A stretch of 64,000 nt of DNA, from assembly GCA_963969395.1 (NCBI GenBank), contig OZ017802.1, positions 9,116,501 to 9,180,500 on the forward strand, written 5' to 3'. The position numbers and the translations under genes were made by a program. The notes beneath the pieces are model-generated. The model was not told the DNA's origin and did no database searches. It saw nothing but the letters and a program-made list of their open reading frames with translations. Source of the DNA: Pseudoscleropodium purum. Taxonomy: Eukaryota > Streptophyta > Bryopsida > Hypnales > Brachytheciaceae. Each line of letters begins with the position of its first letter. Position 1 is the first letter of the stretch. Below are positions 48,976 through 59,913 of this stretch, piece after piece.

Positions 48976-51900
48976 AAGGCTCGATCACAATAGCCTCCAT
49001 TAACACCCGAGGCCTGGGAAATGGAGCTGAAGGGGCAAAAAAAAAAGCTATGTTATGAAGGATCTTCGAGCGTGGAGATTCGTCATCAATGGCAATCCTG
49101 ATCCAAGAACACTGGATGTCGGAGGAGAAGTGTCAGCAACGGAATAGAAGCCTACCCTTTCCAAAAGGCCAAATATTTTGGAACCCGGCCACACAGAGTC
49201 TTCAAGGCAGGTACAGAGCTGGCACAGCTATCATCCTGCATGAGAACATCAAACATCTGGTGATCAACCAAGGAATTATAATACCAGGTAGGGCTCAATT
49301 CATCTCATTCAAGACAAAGCAGGAGGACACCTAGACACTAGTCAATATATACGCCCCCACAGACAGCAACGACAGAGCTGATTTCTGGAAGGTGATCATT
49401 AGATCAAAGAAGCGAAACTTCAAGACAGTAAGCTGTTGTTTGCATGCGACTTCAACATGGTTGAACGGGACTCAGACAGAACATGTAGTCAAATTAATAG
49501 ACTGGAACTGAACAGACGAGAACGGGCTGAATGGGAGAGATTATTTGCATACTACGGCCTTCAAGACACAAGGCAACTTCACGAGATTGTCAATAGATCT
49601 CACATCAACAACACATGGTCAAATAATAGGGCGGGAGGACAAGACAGAGGGGCAAGGCTGGACAGGTTTTACCTCTCACAACAACTTAGCCAGAATGGAG
49701 GATTCCTCCACACCCTACCAAGAATGCGCTCCTTTTCAGACCACAGCCCAATCCTGCTCCAAATCCAAACACAGCGAGGAACAAGGGGCAATAAAAAAAG
49801 TGCGCGCTTCAACCCGGCCAAACTCCAAATTCCGGAGCACAAAACAGAGCTTCTTAGAGCCTGGAATCAGGGTTGACGAATCTCAACGTCCGCCCCAAAA
49901 TAGCATCCGTTTTCCGGACGTCCGGACGCACGAACGCTAGCGGACGCAGCGTCCCGACCGCTGTCGGAAAGCGGACGGGCGGGGTGGACAGACAGGGCGG
50001 ATGGCCCGAGGCGGACGCCCGGATCGTGCGGACCAAATCAGTCTGCGCGTCAATCGGACGGCCATAATCGGGTGGACGGGGGACAGGCGGACACTTCGTC
50101 CGCCGGGACCACGAATGTCTGCGGACACAGCGTCCGCGTCGGGACATCGTGTCAACCCTGCCTGGAATGACAGTCCTCTTCCCACGGGAGATGATGGCTG
50201 GGCAGAATGGACTGCACAGGCCATAGCAAGAGTTTGCAAAACAACGTTAGACATTTCCAAGCAGCTCAAAAAGAACCATTTCAAAACAGAGCGGGCACTG
50301 CTAGATAAACTCCAATTCACAGAAACATACTTGGCCTCACATCCAGAAGATGATGGAGCGAGCCAGCTACATGACGAGGTACAAGCGGAGCTGACACCAA
50401 TATCGATGTCAGCAATCTCGAAACATCACAACAAAATGGCGGCACAATAGTTTAGGTATGGAGACACCTGCACAAAGAACTTTTTCACCTTCCACAAGCT
50501 GGGACATAACAAAACACACATCACGGCCATTCAAGCAGATGGGGTGCTAGTAACAAGTCAAGAAGGGAAACTCAAAAAGCTCACAGACTTTTCCAAAGAT
50601 TTGTACACAGCCCCAGATACCACGCAAGAAATAGAAGCTGCCAAACTCGCGGTATGGGCGCACACACCGCGCCTGATCACAGAGGACCAGAACAGGGACC
50701 TAATTGTCGTCATCTCCACCCGCGAGCTGAAAGAAGCGGTCAATTCTTTAGCGAAAGGGCTTGCTACAGGGAAGGATGGAGTTCCACTGGAATTTTACCA
50801 AGAATGCTTCGAAGATATCCACCTCCCTCTACTCAAGGCAATTCAGGAAATCTTTAAAACTGAACACATGCCTCCTAGCCTCAATGAGGGACTGATAGCC
50901 CTAATACCTAAGGATGGAGACCCTACGGAGGCCAAAAACTATAGACCCATTTCATTGCTTGGCAGATTCTACAAGATCCTAGCCAAGATCCTAGCCAAGA
51001 TACTAGCCCTAAGGATACAACCCCTCCTTCCAGGACTAATCAGACCATTGCAGACAGGGTTCATACAAGGACGGGACATAGTGGAAAACATCTTCTTAGC
51101 TCAGGAAGCTATGACATGGGTAGTTAAAAACAATCAGGACTTGGCCCTATTGATGTTAGACTTCGAAAAAACTTTTGATAGAGTCAATTGGGACTTCATG
51201 GCAGGGACACTAAGGAAATTGGGGTTCAGTGACCAACTTACCCAATGGATACAGGCGCTTTACTCCAACACATCTGCAGTTGTGATCGTAAATGGAGAAG
51301 CGGGAGAGAGTTTTGCCTTATCTCGATCCATCCGACAAGGATGCCCTCTGGCCCCATTTTTATTCATCCTGGTCACGGAATCCCTAGGATACCTACTACA
51401 AGTCGAGGAACACGGAATACAGGGATTAATACTTCCTAACAAAGAGGAGGTCCGAGATTCAACCTTTGCAGACAACATATCCCTGTTCTTGCAAGCAACC
51501 CAGGAGAACCTTAATAGAGCTGTATCTCTAATAGAGCTTTACTGCTTGGCATCAGGAGCCAAAATAAACTGGAGCAAATCCAAAGCCATATGGGCTTCAG
51601 CAAAACCCAGAGACCTGAATTGGGGCCAATTCATGGGTATACAATGGTTAGCAGAGGGAGAAGGCACCCGATACTTGGGAATAAAAGTGGGCTTCAACCT
51701 CCCAACAACAACCAACTTCCAAGAACTGATGGCAAACCTCTCCACCAAGCTAAAATACTAGGCAACAAAACACCTCTCACTTACTGGATAGGTACTCATC
51801 TGCAACCAAGTCATATTGGCGACATGTTGGTACACTGCAGCCTGCACGATCATCATAGCCAAGAATGCGAACCAGATTAGAGGGTTGGTGAGGAATTACA

Positions 51901-53633
51901 TCTTGTCAGGGACGGACAACAAGACAGCCAGGGCAAAGCTCAAATGGACAGCATGCATCACACCAACAACAGAGGGAGGCCTTCAACTGCTTGATCCATA
52001 CCTGCAAGTTAGAGCACTCCTCGCTAAGTTTGTAGTAAAGGGCCTCACTCCAAGCCCAACTCCATGGAAATCTCTCCTACAAGCTAGCTTAGAAACTTTA
52101 AGACCCACAGACTCCAAAAAATGGCCAACCTCCATGGAATGGCTCTTTTCCAAGGCCAAGTTGCACCTGGCGCAAGTCTCTCCGCTAATGAAGAGTGTCA
52201 TCAGCTCCTTTAGAGCAGTGGCAATGTCGCTAAGAAGACAGAAACCCCAAGATACAGATCAATGGTGGCGGCAGCCACTGTTCGGAAATGGAAACATCAC
52301 AGACATACAAGGGATCCAATTAGGGTGCGCGGAAGTGAAAGGACTGCATAATTGGGCGAAAATTGGACTGAGTCGAGTTGGAGACCTTTGGAACTTCGGC
52401 AAAGAAGACTGGATCAAGCATAATCAGATTATGCCTCTGCTACCCCCACAATTCAAAGGAGAACAAGGGAAACACATACATCACAGCATCATAGACAAAA
52501 TTCATTGGGATCCCAGATCCAAGCTCATTGTGAAGGCAGGGCAGTGGCTGGGGGATGCAACGGACGAGAGAATATACACGGCGCTATGGATAAAGGGAAT
52601 CCAGATTGAACCCCAGAGGATCACGGCGGAAGCTTTTAGGGTTTCCCACAAAACAAGAGAGCTACTGCACCCTCCCATAGAATTTCATGGTGCTCAAGGC
52701 AAACTAATAGCGATTAGACTCACTTGCTAGTCAACAAGCGCCCAGGCCTTCACAGATTACAATCCTGAAATTCCTTCCAAACCACCAGACAGAGCATGGA
52801 TTTACGGCAAAGCCCCCGTCGTGGATTTAAAATGGGACCCTAAAGACTAGACATGGAGGGCAATAAAAGGCTTCCAAGAAGCAACTTTCTTCAAATACAC
52901 CACCAAACGCGGCTACAACTCCCAGCTAGCTGATACGGGCCAAGAAAGCCACGCCACCAAAGAACTCAACACCCTAGGTTAGTCCAAGAAAGACCAGCTC
53001 CAGCTCTACGCTTTCCTATGGCAAAAAGCAAGACCCCGCAAGATCAACGCATTCCTATGGGCTTTACTTAACAAAACCCTAGCCATCAGAGATTGGTTGC
53101 AGCGCATTGGACTCCAAGGGATCAGCTGCAAACACTACCAACTTAATGCTCTGGAAACACAAGCGCACATGTTCTTTTCATGTCCCTTTGCTGCCGAAAT
53201 CTGAAGGAGATTCCACCAACTAGCGAGCAGCTCTACTTTTCCCCCACTCACAGACTGGAACAGCACCAAATTCGGCCACTTCCGCACCGTGAGCTCCGCC
53301 AAGTTTGAGGTATACTCCTTCCAACCATGGGACTTCCTTCGCGCTTTCATCTTGTGGTTCATCTGGACTGAGAGATGCTCGGTAGTTTTCCACAACGGCA
53401 CCCCCTCGATTGAAGGTGTGCTTGCTCGCGCTGGGCAAGTGAGCATTCAAAGTAGTATAGCTGTCTGGAGGGAGATCTCCGACAGCTGTAGGTCTTTAGA
53501 CATTAGGGAAGAACTTAAAGCTAGATTTCAAACTAATTGGTGTTTTACTGATAGTCACTTCTGTAGTTGGACCCTAAATCTTCCGGCTTGGCACTTCAAG
53601 CCGCCGTTGTACTTTTCTCACAGAATTAATTGA
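48972..53633 (+). pseudogene. LINE ORF2 (endonuclease, reverse transcriptase, zf-RVT)
   Basis: It begins with an ATG at 48972 overlapping the ORF1 TGA (ATGA). APE endonuclease motifs: ASINTRGLG, IQEHW, NIYAPTD, FACDFN and SDHSPI. Reverse transcriptase: IALIPKDGDPTEAKNYRPIS, TGFIQGRDI, LDFEKTFDRVNW, IRQGCPLAP and FADN. The zf-RVT tail has KINAFLW ... SCKHYQ ... HMFFSCPF. Frame is lost near 49405 (frame 3 to frame 2). It is then interrupted by a MITE at 49868-50160 and continues in the original frame. In-frame stops end at about 49056 (TGA), 49334, 50450, 51761, 51789, 52730, 52851 and 52981 (TAG), plus a TGA near 53204. Confidence 0.9.
49868..50160. mobile_element. GC-rich hAT-type MITE inserted in LINE ORF2
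   Basis: The element starts CAGGGTTGAC and ends GTCAACCCTG, a perfect 10-bp inverted repeat. It is flanked by a perfect 8-bp target duplication CCTGGAAT (49860-49867 and 50161-50168). CAGGG-type ends with 8-bp duplications are the hallmark of the hAT superfamily. The 293-bp body is GC-rich and packed with CGGACG-like motifs in both orientations, probably subterminal transposase-binding sites. Removing one target copy and the element restores the frame across the site. It encodes nothing itself. Confidence 0.95.
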
Positions 53634-53789
53634 TGGGGCTTTGGTCTCCGCGTTTCTGGGTTGCCCCCCCTTGTTTTTCCCTTCAGGGTTTTCAATGAAA
53701 TCCCCCTCCAATGAATCCTTGATACTCCAGTCTGGGATTACTCTTTGCAGCTCCTCTGAACCTTTTTCCTTATTGAAACATTTCATTTT

Positions 53790-54005
53790 GTTGTTTCAGA
53801 TTGACTTTTTAAAACTTTTCTTTCTTGTTTCAGATTTTCTTCTCTAACTTTTTCAATTTTTTGTTTCAGATTGACTTTTCTAATTTTTTTTTTTTTTTTA
53901 AACAACTGGACAATTTCCATTGATCAGGGAAACAGTACATTGACTTTTCAAACTTTTTCATTTGGACTTTTTGTTTCAGATTTTACATTTCTTATTCTGT
54001 GGATT
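53790..54005. repeat. Degenerate about 35-bp tandem repeats
   Basis: Units resembling TTTGTTTCAGATTGACTTTT occur at about 53789, 53826, 53860 and 53969, and again at 55455 and 55525 in copy 2 of the segmental duplication. They are T-rich and non-coding. Confidence 0.65.
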
Positions 54006-54193
54006 TCGACAGCAATTGCAGAGCTTGGGATCCCAACTGAAATTTCAGCATTCATTTTGCTGTTGCAATCAGTCCACAAGTGAACTATGCAACTGGATTA
54101 TTTTGCAAGGAAAGGAAATTCATCTTCGAGAAATTGGAATCACTGATCAGCCCAACATTTGGGTATAGCCAGTGTTAACTTAATATATTACTA

Positions 54194-54440
54194 GTGTGCC
54201 CCATGTTGTTGCCACGGTCAAAACTGAAAGGAACAAATAGTTTTTTAATTTTTTTAATTCATAAAAAATTCAAAATTCAATAACTTTCACAGACTAGGTC
54301 AAAACGCCACGAAAGCAAGCCCAAGCACCCCTCCTCGCCAAGGACTTTCCAACAATACCAAACATGCAATCAGACAACTAACAATCTTGGAGATCTCCAC
54401 GAAACAAACAAAACAAAACAAAACAACCTAACTTAATAGA
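54194..54440. repeat. Dispersed repeat unit, about 250 bp
   Basis: It starts GTGTGCCCCATGTTGTTGCC and contains CCAAGCACCCCTCCTCGCCA. It ends in a CAAAACAAAACAACCTAACTTAA stretch, quoted here only as the terms CAAAACAAAA and CCTAACTTAATAG. It matches 54932-55182 and two units at 37012-37392. Confidence 0.75.
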
Positions 54441-55590
54441 AGGATGATATCACCTACTTTGCTACCAATCTCCAGCACTACTTCCTCAACTACTTCAATT
54501 GCAAGCTCCCAATGCAGAAACCCAAAATGCAACAAGGTCTTCAATCTTGTGAGGAGAAGAGGAATATTTATGCTTTTGGGGAAGGTGGTAGCAAAAAGTG
54601 CAAGGTCCACCGAGCTCCTATCCCAAATCCATCAGTTTATGGATTTTAGAGATTGGAGCAAGTGTTTCTCAAGTAGAGATGAGTGTAGCTCTCTTAAGCA
54701 TTCACCACCAGTGCTTTTGGTAGTGCATTAGTTCCAAAGTCTTGAAGGAAATGGCACAAAGTGCCCATGACTAATTATACTTTTAGGCATCACTTCTATT
54801 GCCAAGTTCCTAGAGTTTTGGAGACAATGGATGGAGCAAACAACAATTGCTTGGGTAGTATATAAAAAACATCCAAAATGGTTTCATATGATTTTCAAGT
54901 TTACAAGTACCTGTATTTGTCATGATCACTACTGTGCCCTCCCCCATTGCTATGGTCAAAACAAAAGAAAAAATAAATTTTAAAATTTTTTTAATTCATA
55001 AAAACTTCAAAATTCAATAACTTTCATGCCTTAGGTTGGAACACCACGAAACCAAGCCCATGCACCCCTCCTCACCAAGAGCTTTCCAACAATACCAAAC
55101 ACGTGAACGGAAGACACATGATTTGGGAGATCTCAACATAGCAAACAAACAAAACAAACAAATGAACAGCCTAACTTAATAGGAGGATGTTTCCAACGCA
55201 ATTTTCGGTTTTGAAATCCAAGTATTTGTGAGCATGCTAGAGGTTCCTGAAGTTGCTGAACTGTCTGCTGCCATCTCCCTGTGGAAGAAATTGGAAAGCC
55301 TATTGTCCCATCTGGATTGTCAATCGTCGATTGGATGAGTATATCTAACCCTTTGTATAGATGCTCTGATGAGGAGCTGTTGCTTAAAGCTCCAGAATGA
55401 TTCCGGCTTCCGACTGTGACTAGATTCCGCCTCAACAACATTTTACTTCTCATTCCAGATTGACTTTTCTAAACGTTTTTTTTTCCGTTTTTGTTTTAAA
55501 CCAACTTTTATAAACTTTCACGTTTTTTTGTTTCAGGTTGACTTTTCTAAACTTTTTCATTTCTTTAACCTGCGTTAATCTAATATATTA
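54440..55590. repeat. Segmental duplication, copy 2
   Basis: This copy lacks the CACTA element and the LINE present in copy 1, so it preserves both pre-insertion contexts. It contains its own extra insertion, a dispersed repeat at 54932-55182 that copy 1 lacks. Both copies end in a similar TTAATATATTA / CTAATATATTA stretch (54180 and 55580), which marks the tandem boundary. Confidence 0.7.
54932..55182. repeat. Dispersed repeat unit inserted in segmental copy 2
   Basis: It starts CTGTGCCCTCCCCCATTG and contains CCATGCACCCCTCCTCACCA, ending CCTAACTTAATAGGAGGATG. It interrupts the segmental copy relative to copy 1, so it arrived after the duplication or was lost from copy 1. Confidence 0.75.
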
Positions 55591-57130
55591 TGATGCATCT
55601 GTCACTCCGGAAATTTGACAATTTGAGCAACTTTCTTTAGTTTACTAACAATTCATTTAGTTGATCATCTTCCAAATATATTGCTATTAACCATTAAACG
55701 ACACCATAGTTGTTTTTTTGCCAATGAATGATAAAGAATCTTTCTATGTAGGACAAAGTGCAAAAGTTCATCATTCCTTGGAATTTTATGTGATTTAGGG
55801 AGTTCTTGCTTAGTAGTTTTTGACTTTCAATAAGTGGTCTTGGGTTTTCTTGAACCTATGGTTCACAGAGTTGCCAAACTAAGATGATTTCCATTGTCAC
55901 CATCCTGTCCTTTAAGGATTTAGCATCTTCTAAACAATTGCTATTAATCAACTTCCAAACATTTTACTATATTATTTTGCTTTATTTGAAATTAAGATGA
56001 CTTCTTACTGACTCTAATAAACACCAAAGGTAACATTCAAGACCTAATTGTGACATGTTTCTAAAACCAATTCAACTATATTTTTGCCTAAAGTGTCCCA
56101 ACTCCATATACAAGATCCTAGTTTGGATATATGTATTTTCAGCACATTGAAAATTCATAATTTATTTTGATACAAAGCCTTATCTCTTTACTATTTTCAA
56201 ATTTGCATTTAGTTTCGTTATATTTGATATAGAAATATTTTTCTTATTGAACTCTAGGTTGATTCTAAAAAGAACCAACTACTTTTATAATTATAAATTA
56301 TACATGAGTTGGTTGAACAACAAATATGTCAAGTTGTGGAAATTGTACATGGCAAGTTCGATGAAGCATTTGTTTAGTAACTCTTTGACAAGTAAATTTG
56401 TCCATGATGTTGTTTATATATGGATTTAAAAAATACATGCAACATTTGTGAATCAAATAAACAAAGTGGTGCCAATACAAAGACACAATATCAACATCAA
56501 TGGTACCAATAATTGTTGACAATGGCAAAAGAAAGGATATCATCTTTGTTGTTTCTTCAATCCTTAAGAAGCCCAAGTGCTCATTGAATGACCAATTGAA
56601 AATTCAAGTTGGTTCCTATGAAGTGAATTTAGAACAATTCTTTTTGAAATTTCTAGCATAAAGTGTTTCTACATATGACCTTTTTGAGAATCTCAAATTT
56701 TTCCAATTAGGTGCCTAAATCTAAAACTATGTGTCCTGTAGTTGTGGTGGCAAGACGGGCAACTTTAGGCAATATTTGTGAAATTCCTCCTCTACCTCTA
56801 AAATTTGGTGGGCATGTAGCAAACATAGTATAGGATGCAACTATAAAAGTATCTCATATGTAGCCCAAAAATCTAGTTCTAGAAGGAATTAATCCTGAAA
56901 AGACCAAACAACATTTTTTTTATTAACATTGTAATTTTTAAAATCTTACTAAAAATGGAATGTTTACTATATTTTTTGGATGTATTGTCAAGGAGTAACT
57001 TGCCACTACACCAAATAAAGGTAGACTCTCACCTTAGGTTTAGACCAATGTACTTCTTTGACATTTTTTGGACTTCTACATTCATTATAGTACATAAGAA
57101 GGTGGTGGTAGTTAAGAGTAATTATCAACA
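55591..57130. other. AT-rich intergenic spacer
   Basis: No supportable gene or RNA. Short open frames at 56247-57206 have no protein sense. Confidence 0.5.
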
Positions 57131-57930
57131 TATAATAGTTTTAGAAAATTTGACGTTGAATTCAAATAAATCAAAATACTTGGCAACTATCTCCGATAGC
57201 TTCTAATATCACTTATTCTATGTGTATACAAATGAGAAGAGAAGATCTTTGTACAAGAAGGGTGGTAAGAAGTAAAACAACCCATGTAAAATATGTAAAG
57301 TACAATTAGTAGGAGCTCAACTCTTCATAATAAGGAAAAGATAGAAATCGTGATTAAAGTAGAGTTTAAGACCTCATTTTGGCATAGTAGAATAACTTTT
57401 TTCCAAAAATTAAACTATGAAAATAGAAAAGTTGGAAAATCAAGCTAAATTTCATCTTTAAGAAACCATTTTTGATTTCAAATCTTCAATCAAAAGCTAT
57501 GGATAAAGTATATAGAGGAGTTGGCAAGGATATTTTCTTTGACATTTCAAACATCTTCTTTGAATTTTGTTCAAAACCTTTCATGGAAGTTCAAAATTAA
57601 AAATAGGTTTGGAAGATGAAAGCTAGCTTGATTTTTCCACTTTCTTTACTTCAAAGTTTTTTAGAATAGTTTTTTCTATTGTGCCAAAATGAGGTCTACA
57701 ATTCAATTTTGAATACAATTTTTATTTTTCATGTACTATGAGTAATTTAGCTCCTACTAGTTTATATATTCCATATAGGTTGTTTTACTTCCTACCACAT
57801 GTCTTGTATAAAGCTATACTCTTTTCATCTTCATACACACAAAACAAGTGACTTTTGAAGCAATGTAAGATAGTTGCCAAATATTATGATTTCTTTGAAT
57901 TTAATGCCAAATCTTCTAAAGCTCTATATT
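57131..57930. repeat. Large fold-back inverted repeat (arms about 370 bp)
   Basis: The left arm 57131-57502 matches the complement of the right arm 57569-57930 along its length, with a spacer of about 66 bp. Shared blocks in both arms include ACTTGGCAACTATC / ATTTGGCAACTATC, GAAGTAAAACAACC, TAGTAGGAGCT, GACCTCATTTTGGCA and AAATCAAGCTA. Identity is roughly 70-80 percent by eye. There is no coding capacity. It could be a MULE-type long-TIR derivative or an inverted duplication; its RNA would form a long hairpin. Confidence 0.85.
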
Positions 57931-59913
57931 TCATAGAGTAAGGGAACATCTTCCAAATTGAGGGGAACGTGATCGGTGGTGCCAATGATCCATGATGAAT
58001 TAAGCATAGGAAACCTTGCCCCGACCTCTTCCCATGCTAGGCCTCATGTGAGCATTTGCCCTATACTTTAGCTTGGCTATAGATTGAGTTTGCTTGTCAA
58101 AGCTTGATAATTTTGGTGCTTTTTTTTTCTAGAGTTAGTTGAAACCTGGAACTTCATCATTCACATTTTGAAGTAATTACTATATGTGCAACCCATAAAT
58201 TATTGAAGAAGGGCTTTGTGAAAAAGTTTTTTGATTCAAGTTCCCTATTGGAATTTTTTGGTACATGTTCCCTCATTTGAAATGCTATGGAATTTTTTTG
58301 TACATGTGCCCAACTTCATTACAAAAGAAAGAAAGAAAAATTTCAAACAAGAAAGTGAAATTAACTTGTGCAAAAGCCTCCCCAAATCAAACCTACATAG
58401 AATTTGGATGCCTCGAGAAAACATTTTTTCAATTGCAAACATTATAATTTCAAAATATGTGCAATCAATACTTCTTATTTTTACTACAATGTAATGAAGT
58501 AGTCTACTACTAGATCTTATGGTAAGATGTAATAAGATTCATCATTTGTCATTTTTGGAGGCCTTTGCCATCAAAACAACCCATTTTGAGTATTTTTTGG
58601 TTTAACATAATCAAAAAACTTTAGGGGTTAAGAACTACCCTAATTAAGAAAATATGGCTAAAATTCTACATTGGATAAGTTAGTGACCCCTCTTGCTTTA
58701 TACTAATGTAACAAGTTTGTTTGACAACCATTATTGTATGTCAAAGATCATTTTTTAATCATGTGAAGACAAATTATAACTAAAGTAGCGTGAAATCTAA
58801 GAATATTATTTGTCTATAGTATACAAAATGTATAAATTGATGAATTTGAATTGGTGGATTTTTTGAAACTGTATCCTAATTCCTATGTCTATACTTTGAA
58901 CATAGTGCAACAAGCATCTACTTACTTTTTGAATTATTTAGGACTCATTTTAGGGAACAAACTTAAAATTAGGTAAGGTAAGAAGTCCTCAAAGCACTTA
59001 TTTAATCCCTTTAGCACTCCAATGTCCATATGTTTGACAATGAATAGAGGGCCTGCAAGTGCTTTTTAGTTCAACGAACTCCTCATTCATCCAATGTAAC
59101 ACTTGAATGAATCTAAAAGTGGCAACCTTCCTTAATGACCAATTTCATGAAATTCTGGTAAATGATATTTTCGTACAAAGATATAAGCATAAATGTGCAA
59201 AAATTCAAAAAAAGGATGAAGGCATTAATCCTTAAATGCCAACAAGGATGTTTGGCATCTGATGGATGACAAGTAATTTTTGTCATAGGATAGAAGTTCA
59301 ACTATTCATCTGCAAAATTTTGTTGTCAATAGGGAAGGTCTTCTACAGTAGCTTGACTTTCAATGAGTGCTTTGACAATTTTTTTAAGCTATAAATTCAC
59401 ACGGTAATAGAAACTAATGATTTCTGCAAATACTCCTTCATCCTTTAAGGATTAAGGGATTAAGGGGTTAAGAGCTAATTGCATTTTTGGGGAAGAAAAA
59501 CTCCTTGAAATATTTTTCAATAACTTTTCAAGGAAAGAAAAATGGAATTGACATCTAACCCAAGTCATTTCATATTTTTTGGTTCCTTGTGGAGTTAGTT
59601 AAGAATTTTCGAAGATGAAAACTCCAAAGAAGAAAAGAAGAATATAGTCAGATATTGACTGAGGGAGGAGGGTTCTGCCGTGGCAAACAAGGAGCTTCAG
59701 TAAACGCCGTGGCCGCCACGGCGGGGCCCCCAACCAGGCGGATACAAAAGCGTCGTTGCCATTCGCAGGAAGCTCTCTTCGCATTAGGGTTTCCAAATTC
59801 GCAGTCGCCACCGCCATCGCCACCGCCATCGCCACCACATAGAACGCAGCGTCGCAGCTCATCTCTTTTCTCATATACAGCGAGCTGCAGCTCAACTGCC
59901 CTTGGCCCCAACC
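57931..59913. other. Intergenic spacer and eL19 promoter/leader
   Basis: 58600-59480 contains several pieces resembling the TTTAGGGGTTAA-type element ends (58620-58631, about 58998, about 59225, about 59440-59475), suggesting fragmented copies. About 59640-59913 turns GC-rich and is the likely promoter and 5' leader of the ribosomal protein gene, with a short GCCACCGCCATC repeat at about 59806-59840. Confidence 0.5.

Larger units (their letters stand above)
46315..53688 (+). mobile_element. LINE (plant L1-type) retrotransposon, degenerate
   Basis: A 7.4-kb non-LTR element with ORF1 (zinc-knuckle RNA-binding protein) and ORF2 (APE endonuclease, reverse transcriptase, zf-RVT tail). Candidate ends are set by a 12-bp direct repeat TTCAATGAAATC at 46303-46314 and 53689-53700, and by the segmental duplication resuming beyond 53700. 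No poly(A) tail is seen at the 3' end. Both frames are broken by stops, one frameshift and a MITE insertion, so it cannot move on its own. Confidence 0.88.
44350..54190. repeat. Segmental duplication, copy 1 (interrupted by a CACTA element and a LINE)
   Basis: Blocks at about 44370-44506, 45557-45680, 45965-46314 and 53701-54190 match, in order, blocks at about 54460-54650, 54640-54770, 54783-55375 and 55375-55590. Shared strings include GAAACCCAAAATGCAACAA, TTCCAAAGTCTT, GATTTTCAAGTTTACAAGT, GGTCAATCGTC-like blocks ending GGATTGTCAATCGTC, and a GATTGACTTTT block. The matches are clearly above chance but well diverged. The intervening sequence in this copy is explained by two insertions. Confidence 0.75.

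Noticed and set aside
49937..50320. Overlapping frames on both strands at the GC-rich block
   Set aside because: They come from the GC-rich hAT MITE, which has no stop codons by composition. No protein family is recognisable.
46363..53633. Reassigned genetic code (TAG read as Trp)
   Set aside because: Host genes in the same window use TAG, TGA and TAA as real stops and TGG for Trp, and the LINE also has a frameshift, an insertion and a mutated catalytic residue. Decay explains it better.
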